From NCBI RefSeq assembly GCF_001571265.1, contig NZ_BCTL01000024.1, forward strand, positions 1-64,000: a stretch of DNA of 64,000 nucleotides. Reading direction: 5' to 3'. The stretch comes from Cedecea neteri NBRC 105707 = ATCC 33855. Its GTDB lineage: Bacteria > Pseudomonadota > Gammaproteobacteria > Enterobacterales > Enterobacteriaceae. The notes beneath the pieces were generated by a model. The model was not told the origin of the DNA. It worked only from the letters and a program-made list of their open reading frames with translations, and made no database searches. Below, piece by piece: positions 27,965-39,002 of this stretch; the first letter of the stretch is position 1, and the number at the start of each line of letters is the position of its first letter. The position numbers and the translations under genes were made by a program.

Positions 27965-28075
27965 CCCCTCACCCCAACCCTCTTCCCAAAGGGGAGAGGG
28001 AGAAAAACCGTTAGTTATCTCTCAGATCGAGTCAAAACGCCGTCAGTCCCCTCTCCTTCCAGGGAGAGGGTCCAC
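27965..28075. repeat. Composite palindromic repeat behind the binding-protein gene
   Basis: CCCCTCACCCCAACCCTC, then TTCCCAAAGGGGAGAGGG (to 28000), and a second unit CCCTCTCCTTCCAGGGAGAGGG (28049-28070). Same family as the copy between alsB and alsA, and in the same setting, directly behind a periplasmic-binding-protein gene inside an operon. Confidence 0.86.
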
Positions 28076-28091
28076 GTCAAAGGGAGGCCAG

Positions 28092-28775
28092 ATGAAACGC
28101 TCCGAGGTTAATCAATACCTGAATGAAACCCGCCAGTTTTTTGCCCGTCACGGTGTGCAACTGCCGCCGTTCGCCGGGTTCTCGCCGCAAAAATGGCTGC
28201 AGGTTAACCCCCGTAGCTGGCAAGAGGTCTTTGATCTAAAGCTCGGGTGGGATATCACCGACTTCGGCGGCAGCGACTTCCTGACCATGGGCCTGACGCT
28301 GTTTACCCTGCGCAACGGCTCTCCTGAAGGTGCGCCCTACGCCAAAACTTACGCCGAAAAAGTCATGCATGTGCGTGATAACCAGATGACGCCGATGCAT
28401 TTTCACTGGAGCAAACAGGAAGACATCATCAACCGCGGCGGCGGGAATTTGATTGTCGAACTGTGGCATTCAGATCCGTTTGAACAGCCTGACGAATCGG
28501 ACATCACGGTGGTGATTGACGGCTGCCGCCAGACGCACGCCGCAGGCAGCCAATTGCGTTTATCGCCGGGAGAAAGCATCAGCCTGGTGCCGGAGATGTA
28601 TCACAGCTTCTGGGGGGAACCGGGCTACGGCGACGTGCTGGTCGGCGAAGTGTCGATGGTCAACGATGACGATCACGACAACCGCTTTTTAAAGCCTCTC
28701 GAGCGCTTCAGCAGCCTCAGCGAAGATGCCGCGCCGGAGCTGCTTTTGTGCCATGAGTACCGCCGGTTTATCTAA
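28092..28775 (+). CDS. D-lyxose ketol-isomerase
   Basis: 227 residues from ATG at 28092 (GGGAGG upstream). A cupin-fold metalloenzyme that interconverts D-lyxose and D-xylulose (and mannose and fructose in some members). The metal ligands known from the E. coli O157 enzyme are in register: His103, His105, Glu110 (MTPMHFHWSKQED) and His171 (PEMYHSFWG). It is the only catabolic enzyme in the locus, feeding D-xylulose towards xylulokinase, which is not encoded here. Its end overlaps the convergent response-regulator gene by 4 bases. Confidence 0.87.
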   Translation: MKRSEVNQYLNETRQFFARHGVQLPPFAGFSPQKWLQVNPRSWQEVFDLKLGWDITDFGGSDFLTMGLTLFTLRNGSPEGAPYAKTYAEKVMHVRDNQMTPMHFHWSKQEDIINRGGGNLIVELWHSDPFEQPDESDITVVIDGCRQTHAAGSQLRLSPGESISLVPEMYHSFWGEPGYGDVLVGEVSMVNDDDHDNRFLKPLERFSSLSEDAAPELLLCHEYRRFI

Positions 28776-29506
28776 ACCGCATTATTTTCGCCGTGGGTGA
28801 TATCTGCGGCAAAGACGTAGCCCACGCCGCGAATGGTGCGGATAAGCGTGGGCTGGTGCGGATTGACCTCGATTTTGCGCCGCAGCCGCATAATTAATAC
28901 GTCGATGGTGCGGTCAAACACTTCGAGGCTTTCGCTGTGGGTTAGCTCCAGCAGCTTTTCCCGCGACAGCACTTTCCTGGCGTTCTGCACCAGGGAAAGC
29001 AGCAGGCCATATTCACCCTGGGTGAGATCAACCTGCTGCTGCTGAGCGTTCATTAGCTGGCAGCGGTCAGTGTCCAGCCGCCAGCCGTTAAACTGCAGCC
29101 CGCTGGTTTTGGTCGGGCTGATTTCTACGGCCAGCGCCCCGCTACGCCTCAGCACCGCTTTCACCCGCGCGACAACCACGCGGCCGTTAAACGGTTTGGC
29201 GATATAGTCATCGGCGCCCATTTCCAGCCCCACCACCACGTCGGACTCGCTGCCCATACCCGTGAGCATCACCACCGGCAGCGCCGGACGCAGTTTCTGC
29301 ACCTGCTGAAGCACCAGCAAGCCATTGGTATCCGGCAGCATCATATCCAGCAGGATAAGCGCGATGGAGGGTTCTGCCGCCACAATCTGCAGCGCTTCAT
29401 TGCCGCTATGGCACACCAGCACGTCAAAAACGTGTTCACTGAGCACATCGCGCAGCACGTCGCAAATGGCCTTGTCGTCATCCACCACCAGGATTGCAGG
29501 TTTCAT
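28772..29506 (-). CDS. OmpR-family response regulator of the sugar locus
   Basis: 244 residues: receiver domain with acidic pocket VVDDDK (residues 8-12), phospho-acceptor Asp54 (LLDMMLPD) and Lys in the KPF motif, then an OmpR/PhoB winged helix (about 140-235, ending RTIRGVGYVFAADI). It is encoded at the far end of the ABC-isomerase genes and converges on them, with the sensor kinase at the other end. Because the kinase is hybrid and lacks an HPt domain, the phosphate path to this regulator is not obvious. Confidence 0.85.
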   Translation of the reverse strand: MKPAILVVDDDKAICDVLRDVLSEHVFDVLVCHSGNEALQIVAAEPSIALILLDMMLPDTNGLLVLQQVQKLRPALPVVMLTGMGSESDVVVGLEMGADDYIAKPFNGRVVVARVKAVLRRSGALAVEISPTKTSGLQFNGWRLDTDRCQLMNAQQQQVDLTQGEYGLLLSLVQNARKVLSREKLLELTHSESLEVFDRTIDVLIMRLRRKIEVNPHQPTLIRTIRGVGYVFAADITHGENNAV

Positions 29507-29627
29507 TATTGTCTCCGGAGGGGAGGAGGTTCTTTTAGTGTGAGCGATTGTTGATTGCGCGCCGCAGAAAGAACACAGATCCGTGCGGAATTTTCTATCA
29601 CTGTCACAAATGGCCGTCAGTTCGACA

Positions 29628-29641
29628 CGTCATTTATGACG
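29628..29641. promoter_or_regulatory. Palindrome upstream of fdhF, probable FhlA activating site
   Basis: CGTCAT-TT-ATGACG is a perfect 6+2+6 inverted repeat about 100 bases upstream of the expected fdhF transcription start. The formate-responsive activator FhlA binds upstream sites at about this distance in E. coli. Nothing else in the neighbourhood is symmetric. Confidence 0.55.
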
Positions 29642-29713
29642 AAATCCCCTGCCTTTCGTCAGCCCGTTCGCCAGATACCCGCCAAACCCGCACCAATAAC
29701 CACTCACTCTATG

Positions 29714-29730
29714 TGGCATAGATAATGCAT
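29714..29730 (+). promoter_or_regulatory. Sigma-54 promoter of fdhF
   Basis: TGGCATAGATAATGCAT has GG at 29715-29716 and GC at 29727-29728 with exactly ten bases between, the -24/-12 layout of RpoN promoters. The expected start of transcription is near 29740, about 60 bases before the start codon. Confidence 0.85.
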
Positions 29731-29799
29731 TGAGTGGCGCAGCAAGGCGGTTTGCATTTATCGCCGCACTTAAATGACAGCATTGACTGGAGCAACATG

Positions 29800-31947
29800 A
29801 TGAAAAAAGTCGTCACGGTTTGCCCCTATTGCGCCTCGGGTTGCAAGATAAACCTGGTGGTGGATAACGGCAAAATCGTCAAGGCGGAAGGCGCACAGGG
29901 TAAAACCAACCAGGGCGACCTTTGCCTGAAGGGTTATTACGGTTGGGATTTTATCACCGATACCAAAATCCTTACCCCGCGTTTGAAATCCCCGATGATT
30001 CGCCGCGAGCGCGGCGGCAAGCTGGAAGCGGTTTCCTGGGATGAAGCGCTGGGCTACGTCAGCTCTCGTCTGAGCGAGATCAAAGCCAAGTATGGCCCGA
30101 ACGCCATTCAAACCACCGGCTCCTCACGCGGGACCGGCAACGAAACCAACTATGTAATGCAAAAATTTGCGCGCGCCGTTATTGGTACCAATAACGTCGA
30201 TTGCTGCGCACGTGTCTGACACGGCCCATCGGTTGCAGGTCTGCACCAGTCGGTCGGTAATGGCGCGATGAGTAACTCTATCGTCGAGATTGAGGATACT
30301 GATTTAGTCTTTGTGTTCGGGTATAACCCGGCAGATTCACACCCTATCGTGGCTAATCGCGTGATTAAGGCGAAGCAGAAAGGGGCTCAGATTATCGTCG
30401 TCGATCCGCGCAAAATTGAAACCGCGCGCATTGCCGACATGCATTTAAGGTTACGCAACGGCTCGAACATCGCGCTGCTGAACGCGATTGGCCACGTCAT
30501 TATTGAAGAGAACCTTTACGATCACGCTTTCGTTGCTGCCCGTACCGAAGGCTTCGAGGAGTACCGCAAAATCGTTGAAGGCTACACGCCGGAGTCCGTA
30601 GAGGAAATCACTGGCGTCAGCGCCGGCGAAATCCGTGCGGCGGCGCGCATGTACGCCAAAGCCAAAACAGCCACCATTCTGTGGGGCATGGGCGTGACCC
30701 AGTTCTACCAGGGCGTGGAAACCGTGCGCTCGCTCACCAGCCTGGCGCTGATGACCGGCAACCTTGGCAAGCCTAACGTGGGCGTGAACCCGGTTCGCGG
30801 CCAGAACAACGTGCAGGGCGCCTGCGACATGGGCGCACTGCCGGATATGTTCCCCGGCAACCAGTACGTCCGTGACGCGGAAACTCGCAGCAAATTTGCC
30901 GCTGCCTGGGGCGTTGACGCGCTACCGGAAGCCAACGGCTACCGCATCAGCGAACTGCCGCACCGCGTAGAACATGGTGAAGTCCGTGCCGCCTATATTA
31001 TGGGTGAAGATCCGCTGCAAACCGACGCCGAGCTTTCTGCGGTGCGCAAAGCGTTTGCCGGACTCGAGCTGGTGATTGTGCAGGACATCTTCATGACCAA
31101 AACCGCCGCCGAGGCCGACGTTATTTTACCGTCCACCTCCTGGGGCGAGCATGAAGGCGTCTTCACCGCCGCCGACCGTGGCTTCCAGCGCTTCTTTAAG
31201 GCCGTTGAGCCGAAGTGGGATCTCAAAACGGACTGGCAGATTATCAGTGAAATCGCCACCCGCATGGGCTACCCGATGCGCTACAGCAACACCCAGGAAA
31301 TTTGGGACGAGCTGCGTCATCTGTGCCCGGACTTCTACGGCGCGACCTACGAGAAGATGGGCGAGCTGGGCTATATTCAGTGGCCTTGCCGCGATACCTC
31401 GGATGCAGACCAGGGCACCTCTTATCTGTACGAGAGCAAGTTCGAGCGTCCTAACGGTCTGGGGCAGTTCTTCACCTGCGACTGGGCGCCGCCTATCGAT
31501 CGCATCACCGACGAGTACCCGATGGTGCTTTCCACGGTGCGTGAAGTCGGCCACTACTCCTGCCGTTCAATGACCGGCAACTGTGCCGCCCTGGCCGCGC
31601 TGGCCGATGAGCCGGGTTATGCACAAATCCACGTCGAAGATGCCGCGCGTCTGGGCATTGAAGATGAAGCGTTGATTTGGGTGAATTCGCGGAAAGGCCG
31701 GGTTATCACCCGGGCTGCGGTCAGCGAACGTCCGAATAAAGGCGCGGTGTACATGACCTATCAGTGGTGGATTGGCGCCTGTAATGAGCTGGTGACGGAG
31801 AACCTGAGCCCGATAACCAAAACGCCGGAGTACAAGTACTGCGCCGTGCGCGTGGAGCCGATTGCCGATCAGCAGGCCGCCGAGCAGTATGTGATTGATG
31901 AGTACAGCAAGCTGAAGGCCCGCCTGCGCGAGAGCGCGATGGGGTAA
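29800..31947 (+). CDS. fdhF: Formate dehydrogenase H, selenocysteine-containing
   Basis: 715 residues when the in-frame TGA at 30217-30219 is read as selenocysteine; it then falls at residue 140, as in E. coli. The second of two adjacent ATGs (29800) gives this register and the better spacing from GGAG. The protein oxidises formate and passes electrons to hydrogenase 3 in the formate hydrogenlyase complex. N-terminal cluster cysteines CPYCASGC (8, 11, 15) and the molybdenum bis-MGD domains are intact to the end (VIDEYSKLKARLRE). A standard translation would wrongly split it into two genes. No hyc genes lie in this window. Confidence 0.97.
30217..30259 (+). promoter_or_regulatory. SECIS element in fdhF
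   Basis: Starting at the UGA, the RNA folds into the bacterial selenocysteine-insertion hairpin: the lower arm CGGCCCATCGGTTGC pairs with the downstream GCACCAGTCGGTCGG across the AGGTCT loop. The apical part is the same as in E. coli fdhF as I remember it; one base in the distal arm differs. Confidence 0.92.
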
Positions 31948-31952
31948 GACAT

Positions 31953-32001
31953 CCCCTCACCCTAACCCTCTCCCCAAAGGGGAGAGGGCCGGGGTGAGGG
32001 G
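31953..32001. repeat. Palindromic repeat unit between fdhF and gltP
   Basis: A single symmetric unit: CCCCTCACCCTAACCCTC, TCCCC, AAA, GGGGA, then GAGGGCCGGGGTGAGGGG. It lies between two convergent genes and could serve as terminator for both. Best preserved copy of the family in the window. Confidence 0.9.
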
Positions 32002-32007
32002 CTTTAC

Positions 32008-33321
32008 TTAGCTGCTCGCTTTACTGTCAAACTTCCCAAAAAGCTCACGCTCATAGGCCTGGGCTTTTTTATGGTCGAATTTGTGTTCCCACTTGGCGAT
32101 AACCAGCACCGCCAGCGCGTTGCCGACCACGTTCAGCGCGGTACGTGCCATATCCAGAATACGGTCAACCCCGGCAATAAACGCCAGTCCTTCCAGCGGA
32201 ATACCGACGCTGCCAAGCGTCGCCAGCAGCACCACGAAGGAAACGCCCGGCACGCCGGCAATCCCCTTTGAGGTCACCATCAGCGTCAGCACCAGGATGA
32301 TTTCCTGCCACAGCGACAGCTCGATGCCGTACAGCTGGGCGATAAAGATCGCCGCGATGCTTTGATATAGCGTGGAGCCATCGAGGTTAAACGAGTAGCC
32401 AGTCGGCACCACGAAGCTGGTGATCGACGCCGGAGCGCCATAGGCTTCCATCTTCTCGATGATGCGTGGCAGCACGCTTTCAGAGCTGGCGGTAGAGAAC
32501 GCCAGGATCAGTTCGTCTTTCAGAATACGCATCAGGATAGTGATTTTCAGCCCGCACAGCCGCGCCACGGCGCCCAGCACCACCAACGCGAAGAAGGCAA
32601 TCGCCACGTACACCAGCACCACCAGCTTGAGCAGCGGCCAAAGCGAGGCAAAGCCAAAGTTCGCCACGGTCACCGAGATAAGCGCAAAGACGCCAACCGG
32701 CGCATAGCGCATCACCATGTGCGTCACTTTGAACATGGTTTCAGAGATGGAGCGGAAGACGGTCACCAGCGGCTCGCGGTGCGTAGCGGGCAGCGAGGAC
32801 AACCCCAAGCCAAACAGCACCGAGAAGAAGATAATCGGCAGCATCTCGCCCTTCGCCATCGACGCGACGATGTTGGTAGGTACAAGCGACAGAATGGTGC
32901 CCATCAGGCCGTGAGAATGGCTTTGTACATCCTGGGCCGTGTGCTGGTATTTCGAAATATCCACGGTAGCAAGCTGCGACATATCTATGCCGTGGCCCGG
33001 CTGGAACACATTCGCGAGCGTAATGCCCAGAATGATGGCAACCGTCGTGATCACTTCGAAATAAATGATGGTTTTAGCCCCAATGCGGCCAAGCTGCTTT
33101 GCGTCGCCAACGCCCGCAATCCCGACCACCAGGGTAGAAATCACAATCGGCACGACGATCATTTTGATCAGGTGGATAAAGATATCGCCCGCCGGTGACA
33201 GCAGGTTAGCGACCAGCCACTCACGGCTATCACTTTGATAATGCAGAAAACTTCCCAGGATAATGCCCAGCACCAGCGCCAGCAATATTTGCCAGGCCAG
33301 GCTCATTTTTAAGTTTTTCAT
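32008..33321 (-). CDS. gltP: Proton/glutamate-aspartate symporter
   Basis: 437 residues, equal to E. coli GltP and nearly the same throughout. A DAACS-family inner-membrane symporter with eight transmembrane helices and two re-entrant hairpins. The serine-rich hairpin STASSESVLPRI and the NLDGSTLYQ stretch that forms the substrate and cation site are present. In E. coli the nrf operon separates it from acs; here acs follows directly on the other strand. Confidence 0.96.
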   Translation of the reverse strand: MKNLKMSLAWQILLALVLGIILGSFLHYQSDSREWLVANLLSPAGDIFIHLIKMIVVPIVISTLVVGIAGVGDAKQLGRIGAKTIIYFEVITTVAIILGITLANVFQPGHGIDMSQLATVDISKYQHTAQDVQSHSHGLMGTILSLVPTNIVASMAKGEMLPIIFFSVLFGLGLSSLPATHREPLVTVFRSISETMFKVTHMVMRYAPVGVFALISVTVANFGFASLWPLLKLVVLVYVAIAFFALVVLGAVARLCGLKITILMRILKDELILAFSTASSESVLPRIIEKMEAYGAPASITSFVVPTGYSFNLDGSTLYQSIAAIFIAQLYGIELSLWQEIILVLTLMVTSKGIAGVPGVSFVVLLATLGSVGIPLEGLAFIAGVDRILDMARTALNVVGNALAVLVIAKWEHKFDHKKAQAYERELFGKFDSKASS

Positions 33322-33747
33322 AACGACGACAGTTCCTCAAAAAAACGCCATTCCCATGCTGTTGACTCAGGAGAAGGTCACAAACTGAAAGGGGGTATGA
33401 CAAACATCAGGTGTTAAGCGGGGTTTTTTAAAGCGCCGTATCAGTACCATCCCGATAGCCTGCTGCGCAAGCCTTCATTTTTAGGGTTATGCACTCACAT
33501 TGCATAGATAAACAGAATTTTTCGATGGATTATGAATATAACTTATTGTTATGGAAAAAATTTCATTATTTGTTTTTGGAAATAAATACCACCGGTAATT
33601 ATTTCTTATGATTCATCTGTTTGAACAATTTTTGCGCGATTATTTTAATGCGTGATCTGCCGCCCAAAAAGTAAACAAAGCTTCCAATGCCCCTACTATT
33701 AACGTTTGTGTGACATATTATTAACATCCAAAAGGAGAAAAAAAGCC
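33322..33747 (+). promoter_or_regulatory. gltP-acs divergent intergenic region
   Basis: 426 AT-rich bases with the promoters of both genes. GCGTGATCTGCCGCC (about 33650) and TGTGACATATTA (33709) look like CRP sites with weak second halves, fitting the CRP dependence of acs in E. coli. TACTAT (33694-33699) is a plausible -10. AAAGGAG at 33731 is the acs ribosome site. No trace of nrfA is seen. Confidence 0.45.
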
Positions 33748-35706
33748 ATGAGCCAAGTACACAAACATGCTATTCCCGCAAACATTGCGGACCGTTGCCT
33801 GATAAACCCGGAGCAGTACCAGGCCCTGTATCAACAGTCGATACAGGATCCAGACGCGTTTTGGGGCGAACAAGGGAAAATTCTCGACTGGATCAAGCCG
33901 TATCAAAAGGTAAAAAATACCTCTTTTGCGCCGGGAAACATCTCTATCAAGTGGTATGAGGACGGTACGCTCAATTTAGCCGCGAACTGCCTCGACCGGC
34001 ACCTGAAAGAACGGGGCGATCAAACCGCCATTATCTGGGAGGGCGATGACGCGACCCAGAGCAAAAACATCACTTATCGCGAGCTGCATCGCGATGTCTG
34101 CCGTTTTGCCAACACCCTGGTCGAACTGGGCATTAAGAAAGGCGATGTTGTTGCGATTTATATGCCAATGGTGCCGGAAGCTGCCGTTGCTATGCTCGCC
34201 TGCGCGCGCATTGGCGCCGTGCATTCCGTTATCTTTGGCGGCTTCTCGCCGGAAGCCGTGGCCGGACGCATCATCGACTCCAGCTCCCGGCTGGTGATCA
34301 CCGCCGACGAAGGCGTGCGCGCCGGGCGTTCCATCCCGCTGAAAAAGAACGTGGATGACGCGCTTAAAAATCCAAATGTGAAAACCGTCGAGCACGTTAT
34401 CGTGCTGAAACGCACCGGCGGCAAAATCGACTGGCACCAGAACCGTGACCTGTGGTGGAACGAGCTGGTAGAAAAAGCCAGCGATCAGCACCAGCCGGTC
34501 GAAATGAACGCCGAAGATCCGCTGTTCATCCTCTATACCTCCGGCTCTACCGGCAAGCCAAAAGGCGTGCTGCACACTACCGGCGGCTATCTGGTTTATG
34601 CCGCGACCACCTTTAAATATGTCTTCGACTACCATCCAGGCGATGTCTACTGGTGTACCGCGGACGTGGGCTGGGTTACCGGGCACAGCTACCTGCTTTA
34701 CGGCCCGCTGGCCTGCGGCGCAATCACGCTGATGTTTGAGGGCGTGCCTAACTGGCCGAAGCCAAACCGCATGGCGCAGGTGGTCGACAAACATAAAGTG
34801 AATATCCTCTACACCGCGCCGACCGCCATCCGCGCGCTGATGGCCGAAGGGGATAAGGCCACCGAAGGCACCGACCGCTCTTCGCTGCGCATTCTTGGTT
34901 CCGTGGGCGAGCCCATCAACCCGGAAGCCTGGGAGTGGTACTGGAAGCACATCGGCAATGAGAAATGCCCGGTGATGGACACCTGGTGGCAGACCGAAAC
35001 CGGCGGTTTCATGATTACCCCGCTGCCGGGCGCAACCGAGCTGAAAGCCGGTTCCGCGACCCAGCCGTTCTTTGGCGTTCAGCCTGCGCTGGTCGATAAC
35101 GAAGGTCATCCGCAGTTGGGCGCCACCGAAGGTAACCTGACGATTACCGATTCCTGGCCAGGCCAGGCACGCACGCTATTTGGCGACCATGAGCGCTTCG
35201 AGCAGACTTACTTCTCCACCTTCAAAAACATGTATTTCAGCGGCGACGGCGCGCGCCGGGATGAAGACGGCTATTACTGGATAACGGGCCGCGTGGACGA
35301 CGTGCTGAACGTGTCCGGCCACCGCCTCGGTACCGCAGAGATCGAATCGGCGCTGGTGTCCCATCCGAAGATTGCCGAAGCCGCCGTGGTCGGCATCCCA
35401 CACAACATTAAAGGCCAGGCGATTTACGCCTACGTCACGCTGAACCACGGCGAAGAGCCGACGCCGGAGCTGTACGCCGAGGTGCGCAACTGGGTGCGGA
35501 AAGAGATAGGCCCGCTTGCCACGCCGGATGTACTGCACTGGACAGACTCGCTGCCGAAGACCCGCTCCGGCAAAATTATGCGCCGAATCCTGCGCAAGAT
35601 TGCCTCCGGCGACACCAGCAACCTGGGTGATACCTCCACCCTCGCCGATCCTGGCGTGGTAGAAAAACTGCTGGAAGAAAAACAGGCCTTAACCATACCT
35701 TCGTAA
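33748..35706 (+). CDS. acs: Acetyl-CoA synthetase
   Basis: 652 residues from ATG at 33748 (AAGGAG upstream), the E. coli length; 14 upstream in-frame codons are not part of the protein. An AMP-forming acyl-CoA synthetase that activates acetate through acetyl-AMP. The phosphate loop [11 protein letters not shown] lies near residue 263, the adenylate motif WWQTETG near 413 and the regulatory lysine, acetylated by Pat in relatives, in RSGKIMRR near 609. First gene of acs-yjcH-actP, used for scavenging low acetate. Confidence 0.97.
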   Translation: MSQVHKHAIPANIADRCLINPEQYQALYQQSIQDPDAFWGEQGKILDWIKPYQKVKNTSFAPGNISIKWYEDGTLNLAANCLDRHLKERGDQTAIIWEGDDATQSKNITYRELHRDVCRFANTLVELGIKKGDVVAIYMPMVPEAAVAMLACARIGAVHSVIFGGFSPEAVAGRIIDSSSRLVITADEGVRAGRSIPLKKNVDDALKNPNVKTVEHVIVLKRTGGKIDWHQNRDLWWNELVEKASDQHQPVEMNAEDPLFILYTSGSTGKPKGVLHTTGGYLVYAATTFKYVFDYHPGDVYWCTADVGWVTGHSYLLYGPLACGAITLMFEGVPNWPKPNRMAQVVDKHKVNILYTAPTAIRALMAEGDKATEGTDRSSLRILGSVGEPINPEAWEWYWKHIGNEKCPVMDTWWQTETGGFMITPLPGATELKAGSATQPFFGVQPALVDNEGHPQLGATEGNLTITDSWPGQARTLFGDHERFEQTYFSTFKNMYFSGDGARRDEDGYYWITGRVDDVLNVSGHRLGTAEIESALVSHPKIAEAAVVGIPHNIKGQAIYAYVTLNHGEEPTPELYAEVRNWVRKEIGPLATPDVLHWTDSLPKTRSGKIMRRILRKIASGDTSNLGDTSTLADPGVVEKLLEEKQALTIPS

Positions 35707-35718
35707 CCTTGTTCTCCC

Positions 35719-35740
35719 CCCTCTCCCTTCCGGGAGAGGG
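35719..35740. repeat. Short palindromic repeat between acs and yjcH
   Basis: CCCTCTCCC-TTCC-GGGAGAGGG, a 9-bp perfect stem that is the core of the dispersed repeat family without its outer CCCTCACCC arms. It lies within the acs-yjcH-actP operon, 12 bases behind the acs stop. Confidence 0.85.
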
Positions 35741-35787
35741 AATAACTACAAATACCTACCCTACAAAAAACCTCTGGAGATTCTGTG

Positions 35788-37748
<1,961 letters not shown>

Positions 37749-37759
37749 TTAGTAAGCAC

Positions 37760-37786
37760 TTACCGGGGCTATGTCTGCCCCGGTAA
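37760..37786. terminator. Hairpin between actP and the convergent lrgB-like gene
   Basis: TTACCGGGGC, seven-base loop, GCCCCGGTAA: a 10-bp perfect stem between converging genes. T-runs are absent, yet the position fits a bidirectional transcript end. Confidence 0.65.
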
Positions 37787-37793
37787 ATGTAGG

Positions 37794-38483
37794 TTAAAAC
37801 ATCAGCCAGCTGACCAGCGGCGCGACCAAAACCGTCACCACGCCGGACAGCATCATCACCAGGCTGGCAATCACCCCTTCCTGCGGCCCCAGCTCATAAG
37901 AGCGAGCGGTGCCCGCGCCGTGAGAAGCCGCACCGAATCCGGCACCTTTAGCGATTCCTTCCCTGATCGACAGACGAAGAAACAGTACGTCCCCTACCGC
38001 CATGCCAAACACGCCGGTGATCACCACAAACAGCGCCACCAGTTCCGGCTCGCCGCCGATGGGCTTAGCGGCCGCCAGGGCAAAAGGCGTGGTAATTGAG
38101 CGCACGGCAAGGCTGCGCTGAATGCCGTCCGGCAGGGTAAATAAGCGGGCCAGCCAAATCGAGCTGGTTACCGCCACAATCATCGCCGTCAGCACGCCTG
38201 CGGAAAGCGACATCCAGTGGCGTTTAATTACCCTGAGGTTGTCATAAACCGGCACCGCAAAGGCGATGGTGGCAGGCCCGAGCAACCACAACAGCCAGTG
38301 CGCCTCGCCCATGTAGTTACTGTATGAGATATGCCCGAAGACAAGCATCGCCACCAGCAGCACCGGCGTAAAGACCAGCGGCATCAGCGGCAGTTTGCGA
38401 AAACGGCGATACAGGCGTTTATTGGCGAAATAGAAAATCAGCGTGACCACAAGGCACAGCACGCTGAGCTGGAAGTTAGTCAT
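37794..38483 (-). CDS. LrgB/CidB family membrane protein
   Basis: 229 residues from ATG at 38483, which overlaps the end of the upstream lrgA-like gene by 8 bases and gives the usual family length; a 20-residue extension upstream is open but reads through that gene. Six or more membrane helices with the family blocks SITTPFALAAAKPIGG and GFGAASHGAGTARSYELG. In other bacteria such pairs move pyruvate, lactate or glycolate, or modulate murein hydrolases. The setting beside acs-actP favours a small-acid transport role (inference). Confidence 0.82.
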   Translation of the reverse strand: MTNFQLSVLCLVVTLIFYFANKRLYRRFRKLPLMPLVFTPVLLVAMLVFGHISYSNYMGEAHWLLWLLGPATIAFAVPVYDNLRVIKRHWMSLSAGVLTAMIVAVTSSIWLARLFTLPDGIQRSLAVRSITTPFALAAAKPIGGEPELVALFVVITGVFGMAVGDVLFLRLSIREGIAKGAGFGAASHGAGTARSYELGPQEGVIASLVMMLSGVVTVLVAPLVSWLMF

Positions 38484-38901
38484 GACGAGACTGCCTGCGG
38501 GCTTCGCGAGCGAGCTCAAAGCGGTAGACTTTTTCCACCACAAAGGCCGTGCTGCCGAGCACCAACACGGTGCTGACCGCGATCACCGCAAAAATGCGCC
38601 AGCCTTCCACCATCAGCAGCTGCGAGTAGTTCACCACGGCCACGACCGCCGGGACAAAAAACAGCAGCATCTCGGCCAGTAGCCATTTTGACCCTTCCCT
38701 GACCCATTTCAGCGGCACAATGCGGCAAATAATCAGCGCCAGGAGCAGCAGCATTCCCACCAGATTCGCGGGCAGCGGCAGATGCCCCCACGTGACCAAC
38801 TGTTCGGCAAAAACAAAAAGACCGGCGTACAGGGCAACCTGCACGGGGACGCGCAGGCTATGCATTACAGCAGGCGTAAAACGACCTAACGCCAAAGCCA
38901 T
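38476..38901 (-). CDS. LrgA/CidA family membrane protein
   Basis: 141 residues from ATG at 38901, chosen because TGGAG precedes it at good spacing and the family is about 120-145 residues; open frame to 38991 would leave only 11 bases to the divergent LysR gene. Four membrane helices, holin-like; conserved LPANLVGMLLLLALI. Forms a translationally coupled pair with the lrgB-like gene. Resembles E. coli YohJ, but E. coli has yjcF at this place. Confidence 0.8.
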   Translation of the reverse strand: MALALGRFTPAVMHSLRVPVQVALYAGLFVFAEQLVTWGHLPLPANLVGMLLLLALIICRIVPLKWVREGSKWLLAEMLLFFVPAVVAVVNYSQLLMVEGWRIFAVIAVSTVLVLGSTAFVVEKVYRFELAREARRQSRHD

Positions 38902-39002
38902 GATCGGAACTCCAGAAAAAATACCAGCCCCGATTATAGAGAGCGGTTCATCGCTACTGAAATGAATTAAAATCATTGCAGGTATAGTCAACAGGAATAG
39001 TT

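Noticed and set aside
29734-30219. fdhF as a pseudogene split by TGA at 30217
   Set aside because: The TGA is at codon 140 with an intact SECIS, so it encodes selenocysteine.
38902-38991. Longer start for the lrgA-like gene
   Set aside because: It would leave 11 bases to the divergent LysR start and lacks a ribosome site; the ATG at 38901 has one.
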